DNA from: Bacillota bacterium
GTDB taxonomy: Bacteria; Bacillota; Clostridia; Oscillospirales; Acutalibacteraceae
Assembly: GCA_023391275.1 (NCBI GenBank)
Contig: JAEWBE010000004.1
Coordinates: forward strand, 1-10,180
Reading direction: 5' to 3'
Length of the DNA: 10,180 nucleotides
Part shown: one piece after another, positions 1 to 6,326 of the stretch
Layout: the number at the start of each line of letters is the position of its first letter
How positions within the stretch are numbered: the first letter of the stretch is position 1
Notes under the pieces: model-generated
Told to the model about the DNA's origin: nothing
The model's database searches: none
What the model saw: only the letters and a program-made list of their open reading frames with translations
Program-made: the position numbers and the translations under genes

Positions 1-636
1 ATCCTGCACCGGCTGCTGCAAAACGGCCGTCGGCTGCGGAACCTGCCCAAGAATGAGCACTTTGATGAAGCCGGTTATGATCATCGCAATAATTGAAAAA
101 ATAAAAAGATAAGTCGGAATCCCGAAGAGGATGGAGGATTCACGGATTCCCCTTAGATTTCCGAGCGTTAAGAGAAGAATCAGGAATAATGTAAGTTCCA
201 CCCTGAACGGAAGAAGTTCCGGAAAAGCGGAAGTAATTGCAGCCGTACCGGCACAGGTACTGACCGCCACCGTAAGTACATAATCAATGGAAAGCGACGC
301 AGCGGCCACAAGACCCGGAATTTTACCAAGGTTATCACTTGCAACGCTGTAAGAACCGCCGCCGTGCGGGTAACAATCGATCGTTTGCCGGTAGGAAAAC
401 GCCAAAATCAAAAGAAGCCCGACAATCGCTGCGGCAATTCCCATTAAAGGCTTGTACGATGCAATGCCAAGCACGGGGATAAGCACCATCAAGATTTCTT
501 CACAGGCATAGGATACCGAAGAAATCGCATCACTGGACAAAATCGGGAGGCCCCAAATTACACTGAACTTCTCATTTTCACTTTCCGTACTTTTGATTGC
601 GCGTCCAATCAAAAAGGATTTGACCTTCTTTAACAC
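1..636 (-). CDS. KimA/YdaO-like APC-superfamily permease, N-terminal part (3' end outside window)
   Basis: The first 212 codons of a polytopic transporter; the reading frame is still open at base 1. The start is a GTG at 636-634, preceded at 10 bases by AGGAAG (652-647) and by an in-frame TAA at 654-652, so no upstream start exists. After a short basic N-terminus come SSDAISSVSYACEEIL (about residues 31-46) in the first helix region, then YRQTIDCYPHGGGSY and LVAAASLSIDYVLTVAVST, followed by ITSAFPEL. These follow closely the motif order of Bacillus KimA (YdaO), a high-affinity K+ importer of the KUP/APC fold about 600 residues long, so roughly a third is present. A function in K+ uptake is inferred from those motifs; a related amino-acid permease is the alternative. 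It lies downstream of, and on the same strand as, the flippase-like gene at 788-1813. Confidence 0.85.
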   Translation of the reverse strand, partial: MLKKVKSFLIGRAIKSTESENEKFSVIWGLPILSSDAISSVSYACEEILMVLIPVLGIASYKPLMGIAAAIVGLLLILAFSYRQTIDCYPHGGGSYSVASDNLGKIPGLVAAASLSIDYVLTVAVSTCAGTAAITSAFPELLPFRVELTLFLILLLTLGNLRGIRESSILFGIPTYLFIFSIIAMIITGFIKVLILGQVPQPTAVLQQPVQD

Positions 637-787
637 TGAAAAAGCACTTCCTTAATTAAATCAAACATAGATTTAGACACCGTTTCCCGGCTTAGCTGCC
701 ATAAATTGATGGCTGTTTTTTAAATGTTCACCTTTTTCTCTCCCATCGAACGCCGATTATTCTTTTCGGTCAGTATCCAATATTAAG
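637..787 (-). other. Leader between flippase-like gene and KimA-like gene, possible structured RNA
   Basis: No ORF. Read on the minus strand it contains GGGAGAG, AAGGTGAAC, a GCCAT/ATGGC hairpin, then CAGCTAAGCCGGGAAACGG before the GTG start. The order of a GGGAG-like block, a GGTGAA-like block and CAGCTAA resembles the ydaO (c-di-AMP) riboswitch that controls kimA in Bacillus. However, the invariant GAACC and CCGAAUCCGUC blocks are missing, so a match cannot be claimed. No U-tract terminator is seen on the minus strand. Confidence 0.2.
695..721 (+). terminator. Terminator-like hairpin, antisense to KimA leader
   Basis: On the plus strand GCCAT (698-702) pairs with ATGGC (709-713) across a 6-base loop. 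The stem continues as C696-G715 and G695-U716 after one T-T mismatch, and six T run from 716 to 721. The U-tract exists only on the plus strand, where no gene ends here. It may block antisense transcription, or the hairpin may belong to the minus-strand leader RNA and the T-run be chance. Confidence 0.3.
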
Positions 788-1813
788 TCATAATTTATAT
801 TTTCTGCGGCCAAGGTAAGTAATCATACCGCCAAAAAGAATGTTGAAATAATAGGTGGAAATTCGCCAGAGCGTAATACCCGGAATAATTGCCGCCCCGA
901 AGAATTCGCGAAAGAAAAGATAAAAGCCACCCTCGGCACCGCCCGAAGAACCTGGAAGAGGAATAAAGGATGCCACCATTGTAACGAACGTGTCCGCCGC
1001 AACCATGATAAATACGGATTCCCCTCTTAAATTGAAACTGCGGTATACGAAATATGAAATCAAACTGGCAATTGTAATCTGAAGCAAAGTAAACAGAATC
1101 GCGAATACGTACAGAAGGTACGCTCTTCCGATTTTTTTTGAACTTTCATGAAAAATTAAAAGTTGATCCTGCACTTTTGCATAAATCTTTTGCGCGATTT
1201 TTTGCAGCTTAATTTTATTTAAAAATCTGATTAATAACATCAATAAGGAATTTGTAAGCTTTTCATTCAGCATGAACATGATGACGAAAATAATGAAAAT
1301 ACTGTTGGTAATCAGGCCAAAAACCGTAATAAACGAAAAATTGCTGACCCTTGTTTGAAAATAGTTCAATTCAAACGAGATAAGAACCAGTGCATATACG
1401 AATGTAACCGCATGGTGCACGAGCGACTTAACCGCAATAATGGAGGTTGCGGAACCGGTGTCCATTCCCATTTTTGTCATGCTGTAGACTTCCATCGGTT
1501 CGCCCATGGAAAATGGGGTGAGCGCGCTGTAAAAGAAGCCAACCATTCCAACATAGAAAGAACGCCCAAAGGTCCATTGCTTGTACAAATGACGGCAAAA
1601 CAAATGCAATACAAAGCCTTCCAGCAGCCAGCCCGCCAGTACTCCCACAGCAATCCATAACAGCCAGACCGGCTGAAGGTGAAACAGAACATGCCTTAAA
1701 TTTTTCATGCCGTCTTCCGTCAGCATAAAAAAGAAGAGGATTCCAATTGTGAGCAGAATCGTAACGGCTGAAAAAAGGTTTTTTCTGATCCATGCTTTGC
1801 GTGATTTCTGCAT
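788..1813 (-). CDS. Lysylphosphatidylglycerol synthase transmembrane-domain (flippase-like) protein
   Basis: A 341-residue integral membrane protein resembling the N-terminal flippase domain of MprF (the PF03706-type family, also called UPF0104/AglD-like). Hydrophobic segments run through the whole protein, starting near residues 13-30. A conserved signature near the C-terminus, FIPLPGSSGGAEGGF (residues 283-297), is typical of the family. There is no soluble aminoacyl-transferase domain, so it should move or bind a lipid rather than aminoacylate one; the substrate is unknown. An ATG at 1813 is preferred: GTGAGGA ends 5 bases before it, while the in-frame GTG at 1825 has no ribosome site. The stop is followed after 151 bases by the KimA-like gene on the same strand, so co-transcription is possible. 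A promoter candidate lies at 1891-1919. Confidence 0.85.
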   Translation of the reverse strand: MQKSRKAWIRKNLFSAVTILLTIGILFFFMLTEDGMKNLRHVLFHLQPVWLLWIAVGVLAGWLLEGFVLHLFCRHLYKQWTFGRSFYVGMVGFFYSALTPFSMGEPMEVYSMTKMGMDTGSATSIIAVKSLVHHAVTFVYALVLISFELNYFQTRVSNFSFITVFGLITNSIFIIFVIMFMLNEKLTNSLLMLLIRFLNKIKLQKIAQKIYAKVQDQLLIFHESSKKIGRAYLLYVFAILFTLLQITIASLISYFVYRSFNLRGESVFIMVAADTFVTMVASFIPLPGSSGGAEGGFYLFFREFFGAAIIPGITLWRISTYYFNILFGGMITYLGRRKYKL

Positions 1814-1890
1814 AATATTCCTCACTAAAAGTTGAATAAATCAAGCAGTAAAAATTCAGCTAAATTAACATACTATTTAACCGGATTTAT

Positions 1891-1919
1891 ATTATACAAC
1901 AAGAAAACCCGTATGAATA
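1891..1919 (-). promoter_or_regulatory. Sigma-A-type promoter candidate for flippase-like gene
   Basis: On the minus strand a perfect TATAAT (1896-1891) sits 17 bases downstream of TATTCA (1919-1914), a weak -35 sharing three positions with TTGACA. The expected start of transcription leaves a leader of about 70 bases before the ATG at 1813. Strength rests on the -10 box. Confidence 0.45.
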
Positions 1920-2192
1920 GCATTTATATATAAAGAAAGCGATAAGATTTTCCGTAATCGTTCCAAATATCACTTTATTAGAAGATTCCTCCGCACACAA
2001 GCCCTGAAATAAACTAAAAATCCCAAAAAAGATGCAATGTCAAACAGCAATTCATGCAGGCACACATCTTCCGGCTGCAGATATACTGGAAAACAGGCCG
2101 TTCTATTTCGCTCTTCGCTGATTAAAGACGGGCTGTCATTGGCGAAAAAATGATTCAGCCGCGCAACAACGGCTAAGAAAAATATTTCTATA
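1920..2192. other. AT-rich divergent intergenic stretch, no supported gene
   Basis: This stretch, part of the roughly 530 bases between divergent coding regions at 1813 and 2353, holds no gene I can support. A 90-codon minus-strand reading frame (1970-2242) starts at a GTG without a ribosome site and has no recognisable motif. No repeat, tRNA-like fold or terminator was seen. Confidence 0.4.
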
Positions 2193-2221
2193 TTGACTTT
2201 ATATTTGTTACGTGATAATGT
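2193..2221 (+). promoter_or_regulatory. Promoter candidate upstream of degV
   Basis: TTGACT at 2193-2198 matches the -35 consensus at five of six positions. At 17 bases lies TAATGT (2216-2221), and at 15 bases the better-matching GATAAT (2214-2219). Either gives a leader of roughly 120-130 bases before the degV start at 2353, long enough to hold the mini-ORF and palindrome at 2306-2338. Confidence 0.4.
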
Positions 2222-2305
2222 AATTTCAGATACTATATACACATCAACATGGGATAAGTTTTTTTATTTTAACCATAGAACTCCACACACAAAGGATACC
2301 CGCTA

Positions 2306-2338
2306 ATGGATAAGCAAATTGACGTTATATGCATATAA
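2306..2338 (+). CDS. Possible 10-codon leader ORF before degV
   Basis: ATG at 2306 is preceded at 9 bases by AAAGGA (2291-2296) and encodes MDKQIDVICI, ending in TAA at 2336-2338, whose last bases overlap the AAGGAG ribosome site of degV. Spacing and ribosome site are good, but at ten codons chance is a realistic explanation. No regulatory amino-acid run such as a Trp or Leu cluster is present. Confidence 0.15.
   Translation: MDKQIDVICI
2325..2338. repeat. 14-base perfect palindrome abutting degV ribosome site
   Basis: TTATATGCATATAA is its own reverse complement and overlaps by two bases the AAGGAG at 2337-2342 used by degV. It could be a repressor operator or a small RNA stem masking the ribosome site. 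AT-rich sequence makes a chance palindrome plausible. Confidence 0.3.
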
Positions 2339-2352
2339 GGAGAATTTGTCTC

Positions 2353-3201
2353 ATGGAAAAGATCGCGTTAATAACAGATTCGGCTTGTGACATTGATAAT
2401 GAAACAATCAGCAAATATAATATTCGCATCCTGCCCTTTAAAATCATTTATTCAGACAGAGAATATACGGATAAAGTAGATATTACGCCGATAGAAATTT
2501 ATAATAATATGAAATATGAGATCCCAAAATCCTCCCAGCCGACCATGGAGGATATTGAGAGCGTCTATAAAAAACTGGAAGAAGAAAATTATACCCATGT
2601 GATCGCCGTGGTTATTTCCAGCGGACTTTCGGGTACTTATAATGCTTTTAAGCTGATCAGTAAAAAATTCGAGCGTATTAAAACCTATATTTACGATACA
2701 AAGTCAACCTCTGTGTGTGAAGGAATCATCTTAAAAAAATGCGGAGAGCTGATTGAGGCTGGAGGAAGTTTTAAAAAAATCGTACAGATCATACCTGAAA
2801 TAAAAAGAAAACTTCACTTTTTCTTTGTGTTCGGCACCTTGGAGTACGCCAGAAAAGGAGGGCGCATCGGAAGAATATCCGGCACGATCGGCGAACTTTT
2901 AGACATCAAGCCAATTGTGGGTTTTGATGAGGAGTATGGTCAATGCTTTACCTACAGCAAAGTCAGAGGAAAAAACAAATCACTGAGTAAATTGGTGGAA
3001 CTGGCAGAAGAAATTGTAAAAGGTAAAAAATGTGACGCCTATATTGTGCACGGTAATGTTGAAGATGATGCGCAGAAAGTACGCGACATGTTATTAAAAA
3101 ATCCCAACATAGAGCATGTGAATCTGGTTGGACAAATCAGCGCCATTGTGGGGGTATACTCGGGGCCGGGGACAATCGGTGTTTGTTACGCAGAATGCTG
3201 A
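2353..3201 (+). CDS. DegV family fatty-acid-binding protein (FakB-like)
   Basis: A 282-residue cytosolic protein of the DegV/FakB family. FakB proteins hold a fatty acid and present it to the kinase FakA, which makes acyl-phosphate for phospholipid synthesis. Family motifs appear in order: TDSACD at residues 8-13, the substrate-side SSQPT at 60-64, SSGLSGTYN at 89-97, LEYARKGGRIG at 163-173 and GPG at 271-273. Length is that of the family. The start is the ATG at 2353, ten bases after AAGGAG; an in-frame ATG at 2329 lies inside the palindrome and lacks a ribosome site. No fakA is in the window, so its partner must be elsewhere. An FMN-dependent oxidoreductase follows after 89 bases without an intervening terminator. 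Codon use is AT-rich compared with the genes to the right. Confidence 0.92.
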   Translation: MEKIALITDSACDIDNETISKYNIRILPFKIIYSDREYTDKVDITPIEIYNNMKYEIPKSSQPTMEDIESVYKKLEEENYTHVIAVVISSGLSGTYNAFKLISKKFERIKTYIYDTKSTSVCEGIILKKCGELIEAGGSFKKIVQIIPEIKRKLHFFFVFGTLEYARKGGRIGRISGTIGELLDIKPIVGFDEEYGQCFTYSKVRGKNKSLSKLVELAEEIVKGKKCDAYIVHGNVEDDAQKVRDMLLKNPNIEHVNLVGQISAIVGVYSGPGTIGVCYAEC

Positions 3202-3290
3202 GGGAGATGAATGGAGTTTCTGTGTTTTATAAAGCGTTATATCCTGGAACATATATAAACTCATGACAGAACAGAAAAGGAGACAATCGC

Positions 3291-3845
3291 ATGAAGGTTA
3301 TTATTATAACAGGGACACCAAAAAGTGAAGGCCTGTGCTGTTCCTGCGTAAATGCCGCGTTAGAGGGAGCTGAGAAAGCGGGCGCGGATTGCGAAGTAGT
3401 TAAGCTGTGTGATTATAAACTGGAACGGTGTGCAATGTGCGGCGATGGCTGGGGGATTTGCCGTGAAGACCATGTTTGTGTCTTCGGCGACGACGGTTTT
3501 TCGGAAATTCAGAAGAAAATGGCGGATGCGGACGCTTACATACTGGATACACCCGTCTATTGGTGGGATATGACCGAAGTCATGAAGGCATTTTTTGACC
3601 GTTTCCGGCGCTGTGAGGCATGGAAGGGTGAAATGGGTGCAATGGCCAATAAACCTGTCCTGCTCATTGCCTCCCCCGGCGGCACGGGTAACGGGATGAT
3701 CAGTTGTCTTGAACAAATGGAGCGCCTGTGCCATCACCTGAACGCAAAAATTTATGATTTTATTGGTGTAAACAGATGGAACAAGGATTACAAACTTGCT
3801 GCCATCAGCGAGGCCGCAGCCTCAATGGCACGGACAGTAAAATAA
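3291..3845 (+). CDS. FMN-dependent NAD(P)H oxidoreductase, flavodoxin-like fold, cysteine-rich
   Basis: A 184-residue cytosolic flavoprotein of the NADPH-dependent FMN reductase/flavodoxin-like superfamily. It opens with beta-1 and the FMN-phosphate loop GTPKSEG (8-14). The second signature, TPVYWWDMTEVMKAFFDRF, lies roughly at residues 91-109, and the flavin-contacting ASPGGTGNG near 127-135. NRWN near 162-165 fits one branch of these reductases. Cysteines 16, 17, 19, 34, 40, 47, 50, 57 and 63 crowd the first third; 47-50-57-63 form a CX2CX6CX5C set recalling, but not equal to, the Fe-S motif of Isf flavoproteins. AAGGAG ends nine bases before the ATG. The electron acceptor is unknown. It probably shares a transcript with degV and ends at the terminator at 3888-3918. 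Confidence 0.85.
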   Translation: MKVIIITGTPKSEGLCCSCVNAALEGAEKAGADCEVVKLCDYKLERCAMCGDGWGICREDHVCVFGDDGFSEIQKKMADADAYILDTPVYWWDMTEVMKAFFDRFRRCEAWKGEMGAMANKPVLLIASPGGTGNGMISCLEQMERLCHHLNAKIYDFIGVNRWNKDYKLAAISEAAASMARTVK

Positions 3846-3887
3846 GCAGGAGCGGTCCGAATTTCAGCGCGGTGTCTTATAATTTTT

Positions 3888-3918
3888 ACTCAGGCTATTT
3901 TTTAGCCTGAGTTTTTTT
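3888..3918 (+). terminator. Intrinsic terminator after the oxidoreductase gene
   Basis: ACTCAGGCTA (3888-3897) pairs perfectly with TAGCCTGAGT (3903-3912) over a five-T loop, followed by T residues to 3918. It lies 43 bases past the stop at 3845 and closes the degV-oxidoreductase unit. The rest of the gap to apbE (3919-4134) shows no gene; only weak promoter-like hexamers were found there, none good enough to call. Confidence 0.95.
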
Positions 3919-4134
3919 ATTTGGATTGGAAAAGGCATTTTAATGTTTGAATTACGAAAATAGAATTCACCGCAAAAGCTTAATCAGACGGCAATCTTTA
4001 AAAAGCCCCATTTTGTTCATCGCATATTAATCTGGAATACATCGATTTTTCTTTTTCCTGTCACGGGGATTTCACTTTAGCAAAGTAATATTATCTTACC
4101 GGAACAATTATAGTCGATTAAGGTGAAAGGTAAT

Positions 4135-5121
4135 ATGATGCTGATAAGAACACAAGCAAACCACACAATTAATAAAACCTTTTTTGCACTTGGAACAATC
4201 AATTATATTAAAATATTTGACAGCGAAAAAGGAGCTGCCGTTGAACAGGCAATAAAGCGGGTGGCTGAAATTGAGAATAGAATGTCTGCGTTTAAGGCAG
4301 AAAGTGATATTTCAATACTAAGCCGGAATTCCGGGCAGGGCTTCCGGAATGTACATCCGGATACCTTTCAATTGATTCGTAAAGCCGTTGAATTCAGTGA
4401 TCTTTCAAACGGTGCATTTGATATTACCATACGTCCATTAGTAGAGCTTTGGGGAATCAATAAAAAAGCAAATTTTATTCCTTCTGATTTCGAAATTCAG
4501 AAAGCGCTCGCTCTGGTCGATTATCATGACATCCAGCTGGATTCTGAAACATTGGGCGCACGTTTGAAAAGGCCCGGGCAATCCCTCGACCTGGGCGGAA
4601 TCGCGAAAGGATTCGCAGCGGATGAGGTTAAACAAATTTTGTTAAACAGCGGAATCCGGAGTGGTTTGATTAATCTCGGCGGCAACGTCGTTACAATTGG
4701 CAAGCGTGCGGACGGACTGCCGTGGCAAATCGGAATCCAAAATCCGCTTGCCCCTACAGGCCGGTATCTTGGCGTTTTATCCACAGAAAACAAAACGGTC
4801 GTTACCTCGGGCAGCAACGAACGCTTTTTTATAAAAGACGGTGTGCGCTATCACCATATTCTGGACCCCCGCACAGGCAAGCCGGCACAGAATTCTCTGC
4901 TCAGTGTGACGGCAATCTGCACGCGTTCCACCGATGCGGATGCTCTTACCACTGTACTGTTCGTACTGGGTCCCGAAAAAAGTGCGCCGCTTTTAAGTAA
5001 AGTCAAAGCAGAAGCTATTTTTGTTGCCAAGGACTTGACGGTGACAGTAACGAATGGGCTGCTCAATTATTTTAAAATTTCGAATGAACAGGGAGGCATC
5101 CGCATTGAAAACAAAAAATAA
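4135..5121 (+). CDS. apbE: FAD:protein FMN transferase ApbE
   Basis: ApbE hydrolyses FAD and links FMN by a phosphoester bond to a Thr or Ser of target proteins. The 328 residues carry the family motifs in order: FALGT (17-21), IENRMSAF (46-53), GAFDITIRPLVELWG (93-107), DLGGIAKGFAAD (152-163), NLGGNVVTIG (180-189), HHILDPRTGKPA (240-251) and STDADALTT (265-273), where D269 and T273 are the likely Mg2+ ligands. ATG at 4135 is nine bases after AAGGTG; ATG at 4138 is equally possible. The in-frame TAG at 4111 leaves no room for an upstream extension. There is no signal peptide or lipobox Cys, unlike the usual exported lipoprotein form. The next gene, overlapping by 17 bases, encodes an SGAT-type target. 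Confidence 0.95.
   Translation: MMLIRTQANHTINKTFFALGTINYIKIFDSEKGAAVEQAIKRVAEIENRMSAFKAESDISILSRNSGQGFRNVHPDTFQLIRKAVEFSDLSNGAFDITIRPLVELWGINKKANFIPSDFEIQKALALVDYHDIQLDSETLGARLKRPGQSLDLGGIAKGFAADEVKQILLNSGIRSGLINLGGNVVTIGKRADGLPWQIGIQNPLAPTGRYLGVLSTENKTVVTSGSNERFFIKDGVRYHHILDPRTGKPAQNSLLSVTAICTRSTDADALTTVLFVLGPEKSAPLLSKVKAEAIFVAKDLTVTVTNGLLNYFKISNEQGGIRIENKK
5090..5096 (+). promoter_or_regulatory. Ribosome binding site that sets the TTG start at 5105
   Basis: AGGGAGG lies inside the end of apbE, eight bases before TTG at 5105. The in-frame ATG codons at 5054 and 5084 have no such site, so TTG is the better start and the two genes are probably translationally coupled. Confidence 0.8.
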
Positions 5122-6301
5122 GAATTTTTCAATTTTACAAATCCTGAGATTATTGCTGCAAATTGCTTTCTTTATCTTTTTACCCACGCTTTATATTGGA
5201 ACTTTAAATGGAGTCAAACAGATTTATCTGGCTATCATACATCAGAGCATCAGCGCCGACCTATTGCCGCAGCTGGTTGAGGTAATCTCAATTATTCCCA
5301 TCACAATGATGCTGGGACGTTTTTTCTGCGGATGGATGTGCGCTTTCGGTTCTTTCGGCGATTTTGTTTACCGCGTTTCCCATAAAGTATTCAAGAAAAA
5401 ATTCAAAATAAATGAACAAAGCGACGCATGGATGAAGACGATAAAGTATTTTGTCCTTGCTGTGCTCGTTGTCGATGTATGGAGCCTTGATTTAACAGCA
5501 TTCAGCACGGCGAGCCCATGGGATGTATTTGGAATGATCGCAACTGTTGGGAAAGCTCCGGATTTCTCCTATGTGATTACAAACCTTACTGCAGGATTTG
5601 TGATTTTAATTGTTATCACTGCTGCATCGGCACTGGTGGAAAGGTTCTTTTGCCGTTATCTCTGCCCAATGGGTGCAATTTTTGCCCTCACCTCCAAACT
5701 ACGGGTTGCCAAAATAAAAAAGCCCTCCGCTCAATGCGGCAATTGCAGGATGTGTACAAACAGCTGCGCCATGGGGATTCCCCTTTACAAAATGGACGTT
5801 GTGAAAAGCGGAGAATGTATAAACTGCATGAAGTGTATTACCGCATGCCCGCGCGGCAACACGGATTTTACGATTGCCAAAAACGACATGCGCCCGCTTA
5901 TGGCGGGTGTAGCCGCGGTTACCGCTATGACGGCTATCTACTACATCGGTGATTTTACCGTGAATGCGGCGGCAATCAGCACCGCAGCCACATCCAGTCA
6001 AACAAGCCTTACCGCATCTGCAAGTCGGCTGTATAAAGACGGTACCTATCAAGGTTCCGGTTCGGGGTTCAGAGGAGCAACCACCACGGTTTCGGTAGTT
6101 GTGTCGAACGGCGAAATCACCGCAATTACCGTGGACTCCTACGGCGATGATAAAAAGTTCTTTGACCGTGCTTATACATCGGTTTCTCAGGATATTATCA
6201 GCAGCCAGTCGGTCAATGTGGATGCGGTTTCGGGCGCCACCTTCAGCAGCAACGGTATTATGAATGCGGTTGCAAATGCGCTCAGCAGTGCAGCTGCGTA
6301 A
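5105..6301 (+). CDS. NapH/NosR-like 4Fe-4S membrane protein with C-terminal flavinylated FMN-binding domain
   Basis: A 398-residue membrane redox protein. Helices are predicted near 10-34, 53-72, 112-128 and 156-178; each of the second and fourth leads into a CX3C motif, CGWMC at 75-79 and CRYLCP at 183-188, as in NapH/NosR/RnfE-type polyferredoxins. Two ferredoxin motifs follow: C211-C214-C217-C221 and C238-C241-C244-C248-P249. A fifth helix (about 264-282) precedes an Ala/Ser/Thr-rich linker and an FMN-bind domain (about 308-395) starting with DGTYQGSGSGF and ending in DAVSGATFSSNG. Thr379 of SGAT is the expected FMN attachment site for ApbE. Positive-inside reasoning puts the Fe-S clusters in the cytosol and the flavin domain outside. 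The start is TTG, set by AGGGAGG at 5090. Its electron donor and acceptor are not in the window. Confidence 0.9.
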   Translation: MKTKNKNFSILQILRLLLQIAFFIFLPTLYIGTLNGVKQIYLAIIHQSISADLLPQLVEVISIIPITMMLGRFFCGWMCAFGSFGDFVYRVSHKVFKKKFKINEQSDAWMKTIKYFVLAVLVVDVWSLDLTAFSTASPWDVFGMIATVGKAPDFSYVITNLTAGFVILIVITAASALVERFFCRYLCPMGAIFALTSKLRVAKIKKPSAQCGNCRMCTNSCAMGIPLYKMDVVKSGECINCMKCITACPRGNTDFTIAKNDMRPLMAGVAAVTAMTAIYYIGDFTVNAAAISTAATSSQTSLTASASRLYKDGTYQGSGSGFRGATTTVSVVVSNGEITAITVDSYGDDKKFFDRAYTSVSQDIISSQSVNVDAVSGATFSSNGIMNAVANALSSAAA

Positions 6302-6326
6302 ATCCATTCTGCACTGTTGAACATGG

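Noticed and set aside
1970..2242. 90-codon minus-strand reading frame in the divergent region
   Set aside because: GTG start without a ribosome site, no recognisable motif, and the frame crosses the candidate degV promoter.
3207..3266. 19-codon plus-strand ORF after degV
   Set aside because: The purine-rich stretch lies directly against its ATG with no spacing, and the peptide has no recognisable feature.
4013..4110. Promoter for apbE
   Set aside because: Hexamers such as TTGTTC with AATACA, or TTTCAC with TATCTT, match too poorly to call.
5054..5104. ATG start at 5054 (or 5084) for the Fe-S/FMN membrane protein
   Set aside because: Neither has a ribosome site; AGGGAGG at 5090 is correctly spaced for TTG at 5105, and the extra residues fall inside apbE.
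5699..6307. 202-codon antisense frame opposite the Fe-S/FMN protein
   Set aside because: It mirrors a clearly coding sequence with intact Cys motifs; no ribosome site or family motif was seen in it.
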